Source: Bacteroidota bacterium (GTDB lineage: Bacteria > Bacteroidota > Bacteroidia > Chitinophagales > Chitinophagaceae). From it: DNA of 64,000 bases. Positions within the stretch are counted from its first letter, which is position 1, and every line of letters begins with the position of its first letter. The stretch is taken from positions 1-64,000 of the forward strand of contig CANGDH010000006.1 in the NCBI GenBank assembly GCA_947452555.1. The letters run 5' to 3'. The position numbers were made by a program, and so were the translations under genes. This document shows, in pieces, positions 1-9,962 of this stretch. The notes under the pieces were generated by a model. It searched no databases. It had not been told where the DNA came from and saw only the letters and a list, made by a program, of their open reading frames with translations.

Positions 1-200
<200 letters not shown>

Positions 201-227
201 TTATTGAAAAAAGCGTTTAATATAATT

Positions 228-1358
228 TTAGTGATGTGCAGCTTCCTCATGTTCATGATGGTGTTCCTCATTTGCCATTCCAATATACATAGCTGTCAAC
301 ATGGTAAAGATGTAAGCTTGTAAAAAAGCAACTAACAACTCAATCATCCCAATAAAAACAGCGAATGGTACTGCAATTGCAGAAGCGTAAACCGTCTTGA
401 AAATAAATATGATACAGATCAAACTTAATACTAGAATGTGGCCAGCTGTAATGTTCGCAAACAAACGAATCATTAAAGAAATGGGCTTTGTGAAAACACC
501 GATTAACTCAATTGGGGCTAAGAACAATTTCATACTCCAATGCATCCCTGGCATCCAAAAAATATGTTGCCAATAATTTTTATTAGCGCTTAAATTAACC
601 ACGATAAATACACAAACAGCTAACATCATAGTGAAAGCAATATTACCACTCACATTTGCTCCACCTGGGAATACCGGTATTAAGCCTAAAAAATTATTCG
701 TTAAAATCAAGAAGAATATAGTTAATAAAAAAGGCATGAACTTGGCGTACTTCTTTTTACCAATATTAGGAATTGCTAATTCATCTCTAACAAATAATAC
801 AATTGGTTCCATGAAAGATTGAATTCCTTTTGGAGCACTTGTAACACCTGTCTTTTTATAAGCATTTGCAGCAGACAATATGATCACTAAAATCAATAAA
901 ACAGATACGAATAAACTAGCTACGTTTTTAGTTATAGAAATATCCAATAATTGTTTATTCAACTCCTCGTCTAAAGCACCTTCTGCATTTACAATCTTTA
1001 ACTTTCCTTCCATTAATTTATAATCAAAATTGCCCTTGAATACAATTGGTTCATGATGCTCGTCTACTAATTTAGCAGAAGAGAATAGTTCAAACCCTTT
1101 TGATGTATGTAAAATAACCGGCAATGCAATTGAAGTATGGCCCCATAAGTGCCAACTATGGTCGTCTTTAATGTGTTCCAGTATTGTTTCGGTAACATTA
1201 AATGCCTTTGGTGCAGGAGCAACCATTGTTGAATCTTGTGCAACAATCGTTGAATCTTGATTCGCTACATTTTCATTAGCCAACAAAGGATTCAAATTAG
1301 CCATTGCAAAAAGGCTAAAACACAATACCAGTAAAGATTTTAAACGTAAAAAGGCCAT
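228..1358 (-). CDS. atpB: ATP synthase F0 subunit a
   Basis: This is the stator channel subunit that moves protons past the c-ring. The reading frame is open to 1412, but I place the start at the ATG ending at 1358. That start gives MAFLRLKSLLVLCFSLF, a signal-peptide-like N-terminus, followed by a periplasmic extension of about 120 residues common in Bacteroidota subunit a. The C-terminal half has five or more membrane segments. The essential arginine is visible in SLMIRLFANITAGH, which matches the MRLFGN region around Arg210 of E. coli subunit a. The C-terminus is His/Glu-rich (EEHHHEHEEAAHH). The gene is cotranscribed with atpE. Confidence 0.95.
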   Translation of the reverse strand: MAFLRLKSLLVLCFSLFAMANLNPLLANENVANQDSTIVAQDSTMVAPAPKAFNVTETILEHIKDDHSWHLWGHTSIALPVILHTSKGFELFSSAKLVDEHHEPIVFKGNFDYKLMEGKLKIVNAEGALDEELNKQLLDISITKNVASLFVSVLLILVIILSAANAYKKTGVTSAPKGIQSFMEPIVLFVRDELAIPNIGKKKYAKFMPFLLTIFFLILTNNFLGLIPVFPGGANVSGNIAFTMMLAVCVFIVVNLSANKNYWQHIFWMPGMHWSMKLFLAPIELIGVFTKPISLMIRLFANITAGHILVLSLICIIFIFKTVYASAIAVPFAVFIGMIELLVAFLQAYIFTMLTAMYIGMANEEHHHEHEEAAHH

Positions 1359-1483
1359 GAGTATCTCAAAATTTGCGGCAAAGATAGGAATAAAGCTGCT
1401 CAAATGGTACAAATTTCAATAGAAATCTACTATTGAGGTGAAAAAACAATAAATAAGTAACTAATTGATTTTCAAATAGTTAC

Positions 1484-3295
1484 TTAAATTTTGGCTTCAG
1501 ATTGTTGTTGAAATTGCATTTCATTAAGAGTAGCATAAAAACCTTCTAATTTTATTAGCTCCTGATGGGTACCCATTTCTTTTATTTGCCCCTTATCTAA
1601 AACAATGATTTGAGAAGCTTTTCGGATAGTTGATAAGCGGTGTGCAATCACAATTGAGGTCCTGCCCTTAATTAATGTATCAATTGCTTTTTCTATTAAT
1701 TGTTCACTCTCGGTGTCGATTGAGGAAGTTGCTTCATCCAAAATTAATATGGAAGGATTGTATAAAAGGGCACGTATAAAACTCAATAATTGGCGTTGGC
1801 CTAAACTTAAGGTTGCACCTCTTTCCATCACTTGATATTGATACCCTCCAGGTAACTGCATTATAAAATCATGCATGCCAATCATAATGGCAGCTTTATG
1901 AACTTGCTCTATAGTAATAGCAGGATTACGTAAAGTAATATTGTCTAAAACAGAACCTGAGAATAAAAAGACATCTTGTAAAACAACGCCCACAGAAGCT
2001 CTTAGTCTATTCAAAGAGAAATTTTCAATTGGATGATCGTCTAATAAAATTTGGCCTCCTTGATATGGATATAACCTGTTCAATACGCTAATGATGGAAG
2101 TTTTACCACTACCTGTGTGCCCAACTAGTGCAACAGTTTTTCCAGCTGCTACTGTAAAGTTCAAATCGTCTAAAACCCAATTTGGAGGATTGTAAGCAAA
2201 TTGTACATTTTTAAACTCAATCTTTCCATTGATATGCAATGGGGCATAATCACTATTGTCAGCAGTAATATCTTCGTTATCTAATACTTTAAAAACGCGC
2301 TCCGCAGCCACCATTCCCATTTGTAGCACATTAAATTTATCTGCAATCATTCTTAGCGGTCTAAATATTTGATTTAAGAATAAAATAAATGCTACTAATA
2401 AACCTGCATCTAAGGATTTATCTGCTACCCACCAAACAATCAAGCCAATACTTAATGCTAGAACTACTTCCACTACAGGAAAAAATACAGAGTAAGCAAA
2501 GATGGCTTTAATATTTGCAGTTTTATGTTGTGCATTTATCTTTTCAAATTTTTGTAACTCTTTTTCTTCCGCAGCAAAAGCTTGAACTACTTGCATTCCT
2601 GAAATATGTTCTTGCACAAAAGCATTTAATGCAGCTACTGCATTACGAACCTGTATGAAACTTTTATTCACACTCTCTTTGAAAAAATAAGTTGCAATTA
2701 GCATAATAGGAAATGGAATCAAACAAATTAAAGTGAGTTTCCAATTGATCACAAACATAGTAGTCAAGGTTACCAAGATGGTTAAAAAATCAGCAACAAT
2801 TGGAATTAAACCATCTGAAAAAATATCATTGATACTTTCTATATCATTTATGGTTCTAGTCGTCAATGTTCCAATGGGTGTTTTATCGAATTGTCGCATT
2901 TCCCAAAGCATGATTTTTTCGTATACTTTATTCCTCAAGTCCCTTATAACCTGCTGTCCAAGCCAAGCCATTCCAAAAGTGAATAGAAATCTAAGCACTG
3001 TTTCCACTAAAATAAACGCAACTTGGAATAAGGTAATGGCTAAAATAAGTTGAACCGTAGAATCAAAAGCATTCGCTGGTAAAACCCAGTGCACCCAAGT
3101 GGGTAATATACTCGTTTTGCCAATGGCCGCATTTACTGTAGCCTGAATCAAATAAGGCCTTACAGGGGTTGCAAAGGCCAGTATAATTGATAAAATCAGA
3201 TTTCCCCAAAATATAAAACGGTAAGGTTTTACAAAAGAAAATACCCTTTTTAAAATAGCGGCTTTAAATATTTCTTTGGGTTGAGCAGTAGACAT
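1484..3295 (-). CDS. ABC exporter, fused permease-ATPase (MsbA/multidrug type)
   Basis: This 603-residue half-transporter has a six-helix membrane domain (about residues 25-330) and a nucleotide-binding domain (about 355-590). Walker A is GHTGSGKTS near residue 393, the Q-loop is in VLQDVFLFSGS, Walker B is ILILDEATSS, and the H-loop is IVIAHRLSTI. The ABC signature reads LSLGQRQ where LSGGQ is canonical. Variants at that position are common in the LmrCD/BmrCD-type multidrug subfamily, so this need not mean loss of activity. The substrate cannot be told from sequence; lipid or drug export is the family role. The gene is divergent from rel, with only 72 nt between the start codons. Confidence 0.9.
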   Translation of the reverse strand: MSTAQPKEIFKAAILKRVFSFVKPYRFIFWGNLILSIILAFATPVRPYLIQATVNAAIGKTSILPTWVHWVLPANAFDSTVQLILAITLFQVAFILVETVLRFLFTFGMAWLGQQVIRDLRNKVYEKIMLWEMRQFDKTPIGTLTTRTINDIESINDIFSDGLIPIVADFLTILVTLTTMFVINWKLTLICLIPFPIMLIATYFFKESVNKSFIQVRNAVAALNAFVQEHISGMQVVQAFAAEEKELQKFEKINAQHKTANIKAIFAYSVFFPVVEVVLALSIGLIVWWVADKSLDAGLLVAFILFLNQIFRPLRMIADKFNVLQMGMVAAERVFKVLDNEDITADNSDYAPLHINGKIEFKNVQFAYNPPNWVLDDLNFTVAAGKTVALVGHTGSGKTSIISVLNRLYPYQGGQILLDDHPIENFSLNRLRASVGVVLQDVFLFSGSVLDNITLRNPAITIEQVHKAAIMIGMHDFIMQLPGGYQYQVMERGATLSLGQRQLLSFIRALLYNPSILILDEATSSIDTESEQLIEKAIDTLIKGRTSIVIAHRLSTIRKASQIIVLDKGQIKEMGTHQELIKLEGFYATLNEMQFQQQSEAKI

Positions 3296-3352
3296 AGGAA
3301 AACAAAGTTAAGCTATCTGATTGTTCTTTGTAAAAATCCTACCCCTTTTACG

Positions 3353-3360
3353 TATTTTCG
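3353..3360 (+). promoter_or_regulatory. Putative -7 box for rel
   Basis: TATTTTCG matches the Bacteroidota -7 consensus TAnnTTTG at 7 of 8 positions. It ends only 7 nt before the rel ATG at 3368, which would put the transcript start within a base or two of the start codon. No well-spaced -33 TTG is visible; TTTG lies 22 nt upstream. Confidence 0.4.
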
Positions 3361-3367
3361 TAAACCA

Positions 3368-5632
3368 ATGGACACAATAGCATACGATAATCAACCTTCT
3401 GACATTATACCGGTGTATAATTTAAACGAGGAACAAGAGAACAAAGAGATTGTTCGACATTATCGTGCACTTCTGAGATCACTTAAGACTAAGTTGAAAA
3501 AAGGGGATAAGGAATTATTAAGAACCGCTTTTGAGATGGCGGTGGAAGCACATAAAACCATGCGTAGGAAAAGTGGAGAACCTTATATATTTCATCCATT
3601 AGCGGTGGCAATGATTTGTGTTGATGAAATTGGCTTGGGTATTAGAAGTACCATTTGTGCTTTGTTGCATGATACTGTAGAAGATACCGATATTACTTTA
3701 GATGATATTAAAAGTGAGTTTGGAAATGAGATTGCAAAAATCGTAGACGGTCTAACTAAGATTTCTACAGTGATGAGTGCAAATAGTAGTCAACAAGCAG
3801 AGAATTTTAAAAAGATTTTATTAACGCTTACGGATGACCCAAGGGTGATCTTAATAAAATTAGCAGATAGGCTACATAACATGCGTACTATGGATTCCAT
3901 GAAGCATGAAAAACAATTAAAGATTGCTTCAGAAACTATTTGGGTCTATGCTCCATTAGCGCATCGTATGGGTTTGTATAATATTAAGACAGAATTAGAA
4001 GATCTGTCTATGAAATATTTAGAGCCAGATAAATACCGTGAGATTGCTCGTAAATTATCTGAAACTAAAAGAGAAAGAACAAAATATATCAATGAATTTA
4101 TTAGACCCTTAAAAGAAAAATTAAGTCATTCTGGATTAAACCTTGAAATATTTGGTCGACCTAAAAGCATACACTCTATTTGGAATAAAATAAAAAAGAA
4201 AGGAGTCAGCTTTGAAGAAGTATATGACTTATTTGCTATTAGAGTCATTTTAGATGTTCCTTTAGAAAAAGAGAAAGAAGAGTGTTGGAAAGTGTATTCC
4301 ATGATTACAGACGAATACCTACCCTCTCCTGAAAGATTAAGAGATTGGCTAAGCAATCCTAAGAGTAACGGTTACGAAGCATTACATACAACGGTAATGG
4401 GACCACAAGGAAAATGGGTCGAGGTTCAAATTCGTACCAAGCGAATGAATGAGATAGCTGAAAAAGGTTTAGCAGCACATTTTAAATATAAAGAAGGCAC
4501 TCAAAATGAGGACCGATTTGATAAATGGTTTATCCAAATAAGAGAAGCCTTAGGAAATCAAGAGGAGGAGGGAATTGACTTTTTGCAAGATTTTAAAACC
4601 TCCTTTCTTGCAGAGGAAATTTATGTTTACACTCCAAAAGGTGAAGTTAAAATGTTGCCTATTAATAGCTCCGCATTAGACTTTGCATTTTACATACATA
4701 CAGCTATTGGCTCTAAATGTATTGGAGCAAAAGTGAATCACAAATTGGTTCCAATAAGTCATAAATTAAGAAGTGGAGATCAGATAGAAATTATTACTAG
4801 CAATAAACAAAAGCCTACTGAAGACTGGTTGTCTAGTGTAGTGACAGCAAAGGCTAAGAATAGTATCAAGGATGCATTGAGAGAAGAAAAGAAAGCAATT
4901 GCAGAAGAAGGAAAATACACACTTCAAAGAAAACTAGAAGGACTTGGAGCCGCATATAGCCCATATAATATTGATCAATTAGTAAACTATTATAAACTGT
5001 CTAGTCATTTAGACTTGCATTATAATATTGCTACTAAAATAATCGACTTAAAAGAATTAAAACTATTTCAAGTCATTGGTGACAAAATTGAAGCTCCTAA
5101 GCCAATTGTAATGCCTGCGGAAACCTATGTACCAACTGGGGAAACTGCTAAAACCTATTCTAAAAAAGAATCAGAATTAATCATATTTGGAGAGTCGAGT
5201 GAAAGAATACAATATGCTTTAGGAAAATGTTGTAATCCTATTCCTGGAGACGACGTTTTTGGCTTTGTAAGTACTGGCAAGGGCTTGATTATTCATAGAA
5301 CCAATTGTCCTAATGCCACTCAATTATTGGCTAATTATGGACATCGGGTTGTGAAAACCAAATGGGCTAAAAATAAAGAAATTTCCTTCCTAACAGGACT
5401 TAGCATTATTGGCTTAGATGACGTGGGAGTAGTAAATAAAATCACAAATATTATTAGTGGAGAGTTGAAAATTAATATTGCGGCCTTAACTATTGAGTCA
5501 AAAGATGGTTTATTCCAAGGCACCATTAAAGTATATGTTCATGACAAAGATGAACTTGAAGTATTAGTAGACAGAATTAGTACTTTAAATGGTATTCAAA
5601 AAGTCACACGATTCGACACGGAGACGGTTTAA
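3368..5632 (+). CDS. rel: Bifunctional (p)ppGpp synthetase/hydrolase, RelA/SpoT family
   Basis: This enzyme makes and degrades the stringent-response alarmone (p)ppGpp. The frame is open from 3281, but the ATG at 3368 gives the better N-terminus (MDTIAYDNQ) and 754 residues, close to the long Rel length. In order it has: an HD hydrolase with HPLAVAM and the metal/catalytic HDTVED motif (about 101-106); a synthetase domain containing YEALHTTV and EVQIRT (about 240-380); TGS (about 416-475); a conserved-Cys segment with KCCNPIPGD (about 619); and a C-terminal ACT domain (about 675-750). The hydrolase motif is intact, so a bifunctional enzyme is expected. purA follows after 33 nt. Confidence 0.95.
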   Translation: MDTIAYDNQPSDIIPVYNLNEEQENKEIVRHYRALLRSLKTKLKKGDKELLRTAFEMAVEAHKTMRRKSGEPYIFHPLAVAMICVDEIGLGIRSTICALLHDTVEDTDITLDDIKSEFGNEIAKIVDGLTKISTVMSANSSQQAENFKKILLTLTDDPRVILIKLADRLHNMRTMDSMKHEKQLKIASETIWVYAPLAHRMGLYNIKTELEDLSMKYLEPDKYREIARKLSETKRERTKYINEFIRPLKEKLSHSGLNLEIFGRPKSIHSIWNKIKKKGVSFEEVYDLFAIRVILDVPLEKEKEECWKVYSMITDEYLPSPERLRDWLSNPKSNGYEALHTTVMGPQGKWVEVQIRTKRMNEIAEKGLAAHFKYKEGTQNEDRFDKWFIQIREALGNQEEEGIDFLQDFKTSFLAEEIYVYTPKGEVKMLPINSSALDFAFYIHTAIGSKCIGAKVNHKLVPISHKLRSGDQIEIITSNKQKPTEDWLSSVVTAKAKNSIKDALREEKKAIAEEGKYTLQRKLEGLGAAYSPYNIDQLVNYYKLSSHLDLHYNIATKIIDLKELKLFQVIGDKIEAPKPIVMPAETYVPTGETAKTYSKKESELIIFGESSERIQYALGKCCNPIPGDDVFGFVSTGKGLIIHRTNCPNATQLLANYGHRVVKTKWAKNKEISFLTGLSIIGLDDVGVVNKITNIISGELKINIAALTIESKDGLFQGTIKVYVHDKDELEVLVDRISTLNGIQKVTRFDTETV

Positions 5633-5638
5633 AAGACT

Positions 5639-5646
5639 TATTTTTG
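5639..5646 (+). promoter_or_regulatory. Putative -7 box for purA
   Basis: TATTTTTG is a perfect match to TAnnTTTG. It lies just after the rel stop and 19 nt before the purA ATG. No TTG is found at the expected -33 position, so only the -7 element supports the call. Confidence 0.4.
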
Positions 5647-5665
5647 CAGCTTCAAATACAAACTT

Positions 5666-6928
5666 ATGGTAGACGTAATATTAGGACTTCAATGGGGCGA
5701 CGAAGGGAAAGGTAAAATTGTTGATTATTTTGCTCCCAATTATGATATAATTGCTAGGTTCCAAGGTGGGCCAAATGCCGGACACACATTGTATGTTAAC
5801 GGAACTAAAATGGTATTACACCAAATTCCTTCCGGAATTTTCCATCAGGACAAAATAAATATTATTGGAAACGGAGTGGTATTAGACCCTGTTACCTTAA
5901 AAAGAGAATGTGAAGCTGTTGCAAGCATGGGTGTTGACGTCAAAAAGAATTTATTTATTTCTGAGCGGACTAATATTATTGTACCAAGCCATAGAGCTTT
6001 AGACAAAGCATCCGAATTGTCTAAAGGAGAAGCTAAAATTGGATCAACCTTAAAAGGAATTGGTCCAGCTTATATGGATAAGACAGGCAGAAATGCCTTG
6101 AGAGTAGGTGATTTACTAGATAAGAAGTTCATTAGTAAATACATAGCTCTTCGCATGAAGCATCAGAAAATATTGGATAGCTATAATTTCAATGAAGATA
6201 TTAGCGAAATGGAATCAGAATTTTTTGAAGCAATTGAATTCTTGAAAACTTTGAACATTATTAACTGTGAGTACTTTATAAATGATCAAATTTCAAAAGG
6301 GAAAAAAGTATTAGCCGAAGGTGCACAAGGCTCTATGTTAGACATTGATTTTGGAACCTTCCCTTTTGTTACATCCTCTAATACTATTTCAGCGGGTGTT
6401 TGTACTGGACTTGGTATTTCTCCAAAACAAATCAATGAGGTATTCGGTATTTCAAAAGCATATTGTACAAGAGTAGGTAGCGGACCTTTCCCAACTGAAT
6501 TACATGATGCTAAGGGTGAGGAATTAAGAAAAATTGGTTCTGAATTTGGCGCAACTACTGGACGTCCAAGACGTTGTGGATGGATTGACCTTGTTGCTTT
6601 GAAATATGCTTGTATGATTAACGGTGTAACACAGATCATCATGACTAAGGCAGATATTTTAGATTCATTTAAAGAATTAGAACTAGGTGTTGCCTATGAA
6701 ATGGAAGGGAAACAAATAGATTACGTTCCCTTTCAACTAGTTGGAACACCAGTCACCCCAATTTGGAAAAAAATGGAAGGCTGGAATATCGACTCTACTA
6801 AAATGAAAAATGAAACCGAATTACCTACAACAATGAAGTCGTATATTGAATATATTAATTCCTATTTAGGTGTTCCGGTAAAATTTGTTTCAAACGGTCC
6901 TGGAAGAGACCAAATTATACATCTATAA
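5666..6928 (+). CDS. purA: Adenylosuccinate synthetase
   Basis: PurA catalyses GTP-dependent condensation of IMP with aspartate to adenylosuccinate, the first committed step to AMP. At 420 residues it is near the usual length of about 430. The N-terminal GTP/IMP-binding signature GLQWGDEGKGK is present, followed by GGPNAGHT. The C-terminal half has the loop TTGRPRRCGW and TKADILD. It follows rel closely but has its own -7 box. A 107-nt gap of A/T tracts separates it from the next gene. Confidence 0.97.
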   Translation: MVDVILGLQWGDEGKGKIVDYFAPNYDIIARFQGGPNAGHTLYVNGTKMVLHQIPSGIFHQDKINIIGNGVVLDPVTLKRECEAVASMGVDVKKNLFISERTNIIVPSHRALDKASELSKGEAKIGSTLKGIGPAYMDKTGRNALRVGDLLDKKFISKYIALRMKHQKILDSYNFNEDISEMESEFFEAIEFLKTLNIINCEYFINDQISKGKKVLAEGAQGSMLDIDFGTFPFVTSSNTISAGVCTGLGISPKQINEVFGISKAYCTRVGSGPFPTELHDAKGEELRKIGSEFGATTGRPRRCGWIDLVALKYACMINGVTQIIMTKADILDSFKELELGVAYEMEGKQIDYVPFQLVGTPVTPIWKKMEGWNIDSTKMKNETELPTTMKSYIEYINSYLGVPVKFVSNGPGRDQIIHL

Positions 6929-7035
6929 TCTTAAGAAAGCAACTTTATTTTTTTTAAAACGAGAAAAAAAAGTCAATATTTTTTTGGTAAATATAAAATT
7001 CGGGTGAAATTTTACACTGTAATTAGACAACCCCT

Positions 7036-7398
7036 ATGGCAATAAAAATTGATAAAGAAAAAAAGTCCACTACCAAGAAAACTGGTGTAGAGAAAACGGA
7101 AAAAGTGAGCAAAAAGGCTGCCACTAAAAGTGTGGATGATGAAGAGGATGATATAGAAGAAGAGGTAGAAGACGATTGGGAGAAATCTGAAGATGATGAT
7201 AGTTGGGATCCCGACTTTGAGGAATTCGACATGCCAAAAAGTAAAACTCCAAAAAAATCTGCTAGCAAAGCGAAGAAGGGAAAAGAAGAGGATTCGAATG
7301 CGTCCGATGATGTAGACGATCTTAACTTAGATGACGATCTTGGCCTAGATGATGATGACTTATTCGAAGACAAAGATGAATTCGATGATGATTTCTAA
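7036..7398 (+). CDS. Small acidic protein of unknown function
   Basis: I do not recognise this 120-residue protein. Its N-terminal 35 residues are rich in Lys and Thr (MAIKIDKEKKSTTKKTG). A central acidic stretch follows (EEDDIEEEVEDDWEKSEDDD), then a short Lys/Ser basic patch (KKSASKAKKGKEE), then a strongly acidic tail ending EFDDDF. There is no signal peptide, membrane segment or folded-domain motif, so it looks intrinsically disordered and probably cytoplasmic. Acidic tails of this type occur in nucleic-acid or ribosome-associated proteins and histone-like chaperones, but nothing here proves that. It converges on the transglycosylase gene, with 16 nt between their stops. The antisense strand is also open (Ser-rich), which I treat as a shadow. 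Confidence 0.75.
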   Translation: MAIKIDKEKKSTTKKTGVEKTEKVSKKAATKSVDDEEDDIEEEVEDDWEKSEDDDSWDPDFEEFDMPKSKTPKKSASKAKKGKEEDSNASDDVDDLNLDDDLGLDDDDLFEDKDEFDDDF

Positions 7399-7414
7399 AT
7401 AACTCAACTGAATA

Positions 7415-8479
7415 CTATTTGTTTTCAGTTTGATATAAAGATTGTATAGAGGCCTGTAAAATTTCATTTTTACGGGCCTTAAATTTTTCCATAAATTCTA
7501 AAGGCAACTTTAACTCATATTGCTTACCAGTTGCCAATACTTTCTCTATATTAGGATTAAGTGCATTCATGTCTCCAATTGGCATTTCAATATAGGCTGC
7601 AATCATACTAGTTTTATAACGACCACGAATTGTTAAGGCAGCGATATCTTGATTGACTAAATTCTGTTTCAACTTAATTTCATTCAGCTTATTTTGACTG
7701 GTGATTTCTTTTTGAAAAATTTCATCCTGGGTAAGCGTAGTCCAATTGCCATCCGACTCGAAAACATATTGAGTTGCAATAAACTTTTTAACATGGTTCC
7801 TGGTTTCTAAAGGCAATTCATATTGTAATTCCCAAAAGTCCTTTGTGTTTTTCTTTTTCATGGCTTGCCTTACCCTACCTGCACCGCCATTATATGCTGC
7901 AACTACTAATAACCAATCTTCAAACTCAGCAAAAGACTCCCTTAAAATGGTAGCTGCAGCTTGGGTACTTTTTTCGTAATCAGTTCGTTCGTCGATGGGC
8001 AGTAATTTCAAACCCAGTCTTTTAGCCTCTTCTGGCATAATTTGCCATGGACCTACCGCGCCTGCCCAAGACACTATATTGGAACTTAAACTGCTCTCAA
8101 TAACGCTTAAATACTTCATTTCGACTGGTACTCCGTTGGCAATTAATATTTGATCATACAAATTAAAATAAGGCCTTGCCCATGTTTTCATTTTCAATAA
8201 TGCAGGTCCTTGCTTCTCCATATAAGCCTGTATAAAACTAATTGCTTTGGGATTCAACTGAAACTGAAATGGTTTGTCTTTGTCTCCTTCCTTTGTAATG
8301 ATAAATAAACTGGAAAATCCTATGCGCTGAAAGGAAGGTAAAATAGGCAAGCTGTCTTTTGACAATGGTAATTTAGTATTGAAAAAGCCAACTGTTTCTT
8401 TTTTTGAGGAGTTGTTTTGCCCATTACTAGTATTTGAAACTAATACAATCGAAAAAAATAAAATGTATATAATTCGCAT
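7415..8479 (-). CDS. Secreted lytic murein transglycosylase, SLT domain (MltD-like)
   Basis: This enzyme cleaves the glycan strand of peptidoglycan to a 1,6-anhydro product in the periplasm. The ATG ending at 8479 (MRIIYILFFSIVLVSN) gives a clear signal peptide; a TTG two codons upstream is less likely. The SLT/lysozyme-like domain spans about residues 100-230. The catalytic Glu is in SVIESSLS (about residue 127), followed by GAVGPWQIM and the AAYNGGAGRVR motif typical of MltD/Slt. MltD proteins usually carry C-terminal LysM repeats. Here the roughly 100-residue tail has at most one weak LysM-like stretch. The start lies 8 nt after the gatA stop, suggesting cotranscription. Confidence 0.88.
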   Translation of the reverse strand: MRIIYILFFSIVLVSNTSNGQNNSSKKETVGFFNTKLPLSKDSLPILPSFQRIGFSSLFIITKEGDKDKPFQFQLNPKAISFIQAYMEKQGPALLKMKTWARPYFNLYDQILIANGVPVEMKYLSVIESSLSSNIVSWAGAVGPWQIMPEEAKRLGLKLLPIDERTDYEKSTQAAATILRESFAEFEDWLLVVAAYNGGAGRVRQAMKKKNTKDFWELQYELPLETRNHVKKFIATQYVFESDGNWTTLTQDEIFQKEITSQNKLNEIKLKQNLVNQDIAALTIRGRYKTSMIAAYIEMPIGDMNALNPNIEKVLATGKQYELKLPLEFMEKFKARKNEILQASIQSLYQTENK

Positions 8480-8487
8480 TTGCAAAA

Positions 8488-9924
8488 TTATGAAGGCATC
8501 ATAGTATTAGAGAAACGAAGTAATACTGTTTCATTAAAAGGCTTACTCATTACTTGTAATCCAAATGGCATTCCATTGCTATGTTTGAACAAGGGTAATG
8601 AAATTGCAGGTATCCCAACTAAATTGGCATACACTGTATAGATATCTGCTAAAAACATTTCAGTTGCCGAATGTTGATGTGCCCCTATTTTAAAAGCAGG
8701 TGCTGGAACTGTTGGTGAAACTAAAATATCATACTGCTCAAATAAACTATTCGTTAAGTCCACTAATTTTTGTCTTACTTGTTGTGCTTTTGTAAAATAA
8801 GCATCAAAATAACCTGCGCTCAAAACAAAACTACCTAATAAAATTCTTCTTTGCACTTCGGCTCCAAAACCCTCAGTTCTGCTAAGTTTATACAACTCTG
8901 TTAGATCCGATACTGATTCTTTAGTTCTATGACCAAAACGTATCCCATCAAAGCGGGATAAATTACTACTAGCTTCTGCTGTTGTTAAAACATAATACGT
9001 TGGAACTAAATATGACAATAAAGAAAAATCAACTGCTTCAACTGTATACCCTTTTGCTTTTAAAGAAGTCAAATAGGCTTCTGTTTGTGCTTTAATTTCC
9101 GGGTCTAATCCTGGATGTTCTAAAGTCTCTTTAAAGTAGGCCACTTTTTTAGGTCCCGCTGGAAGGGTATCTAATAATACTTCAGAAAACGAAGGCACTG
9201 GTTTACTAGAAACCGTACTGTCAAAATTATCAGCTCCTGCTATAACTTCTAATACCAATGCTGCGTCGGTTACTGTTTTTGAAAAAATACCTATTTGATC
9301 GAAGGAAGATGCATAGGCTATTAACCCATATCTTGAGATCATTCCATAGCTTGGCTTGAGTCCTACCACCCCGCAAAAATCTGCAGGTTGTCGAACAGAA
9401 CCACCAGTATCTGATCCCAAACTAATCATACAAAGATTTGCTTGAATTGCAACTGCTGAACCTCCAGAAGATCCACCTGGAACACGTTCATTGTCTAATG
9501 CATTTTTTACAGGGCCGTATGCAGAATTTTCGTTACTACTTCCCATCGCAAATTCATCACAGTTTTGACGACCAATAATAATGGCGCCAGCTGCTAATAA
9601 TTTTTCGATAGCAGTAGCCGAATAAATTGCAGTATAATTTTCTAGTATTTTGGAAGATGCACTAACCTTATGTCCATTATAACAAATAACGTCTTTAATG
9701 CCAACCACTACTCCATGTAACTTACCTAAATCCTTCCCAGCTAAACGTGCATCATCTAATTCAATTGCACGCGCAGTTGCTTCCTCTCCATACACTTCTA
9801 AAAATGAATTGAGGTGAGCGTGTTGTGCAATTTGACCCAAATAATGTTGAACTGTTTGGATACAAGACGTTTGACCAGCTTCTAAAGCAGCATGGTAGTC
9901 TTTGATTGTATTAAAACGAAACAA
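8488..9924 (-). CDS. gatA: Asp/Glu-tRNA amidotransferase subunit A
   Basis: GatA is the amidase of GatCAB. It releases ammonia from glutamine so that misacylated Glu-tRNA(Gln) or Asp-tRNA(Asn) can be amidated. At 478 residues it is the usual length. The amidase-signature triad is visible: Lys77 (VGIKDVI), the cis-Ser in GGSSGGSA (Ser152) and the nucleophile in DTGGSVRQP (Ser176). These sit two residues before the known S. aureus positions. The start appears to be TTG: an in-frame stop lies four codons upstream and the first internal Met is near residue 127. gatB and gatC are not in the window. Confidence 0.93.
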   Translation of the reverse strand: MFRFNTIKDYHAALEAGQTSCIQTVQHYLGQIAQHAHLNSFLEVYGEEATARAIELDDARLAGKDLGKLHGVVVGIKDVICYNGHKVSASSKILENYTAIYSATAIEKLLAAGAIIIGRQNCDEFAMGSSNENSAYGPVKNALDNERVPGGSSGGSAVAIQANLCMISLGSDTGGSVRQPADFCGVVGLKPSYGMISRYGLIAYASSFDQIGIFSKTVTDAALVLEVIAGADNFDSTVSSKPVPSFSEVLLDTLPAGPKKVAYFKETLEHPGLDPEIKAQTEAYLTSLKAKGYTVEAVDFSLLSYLVPTYYVLTTAEASSNLSRFDGIRFGHRTKESVSDLTELYKLSRTEGFGAEVQRRILLGSFVLSAGYFDAYFTKAQQVRQKLVDLTNSLFEQYDILVSPTVPAPAFKIGAHQHSATEMFLADIYTVYANLVGIPAISLPLFKHSNGMPFGLQVMSKPFNETVLLRFSNTMMPS

Positions 9925-9962
9925 AGCTGAATATTAAAATGTAAAAAATAGAATCCGTAAAA

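Noticed and set aside
1484-3295. Loss-of-function ABC transporter because the signature is LSLGQ
   Set aside because: All other catalytic motifs are intact and variants at this position occur in active multidrug subfamilies.
7023-7373. 116-codon Ser-rich frame antisense to the acidic protein
   Set aside because: It is the reverse-strand image of Asp/Glu codons (poly-Ser) with no start context or homology-like features.
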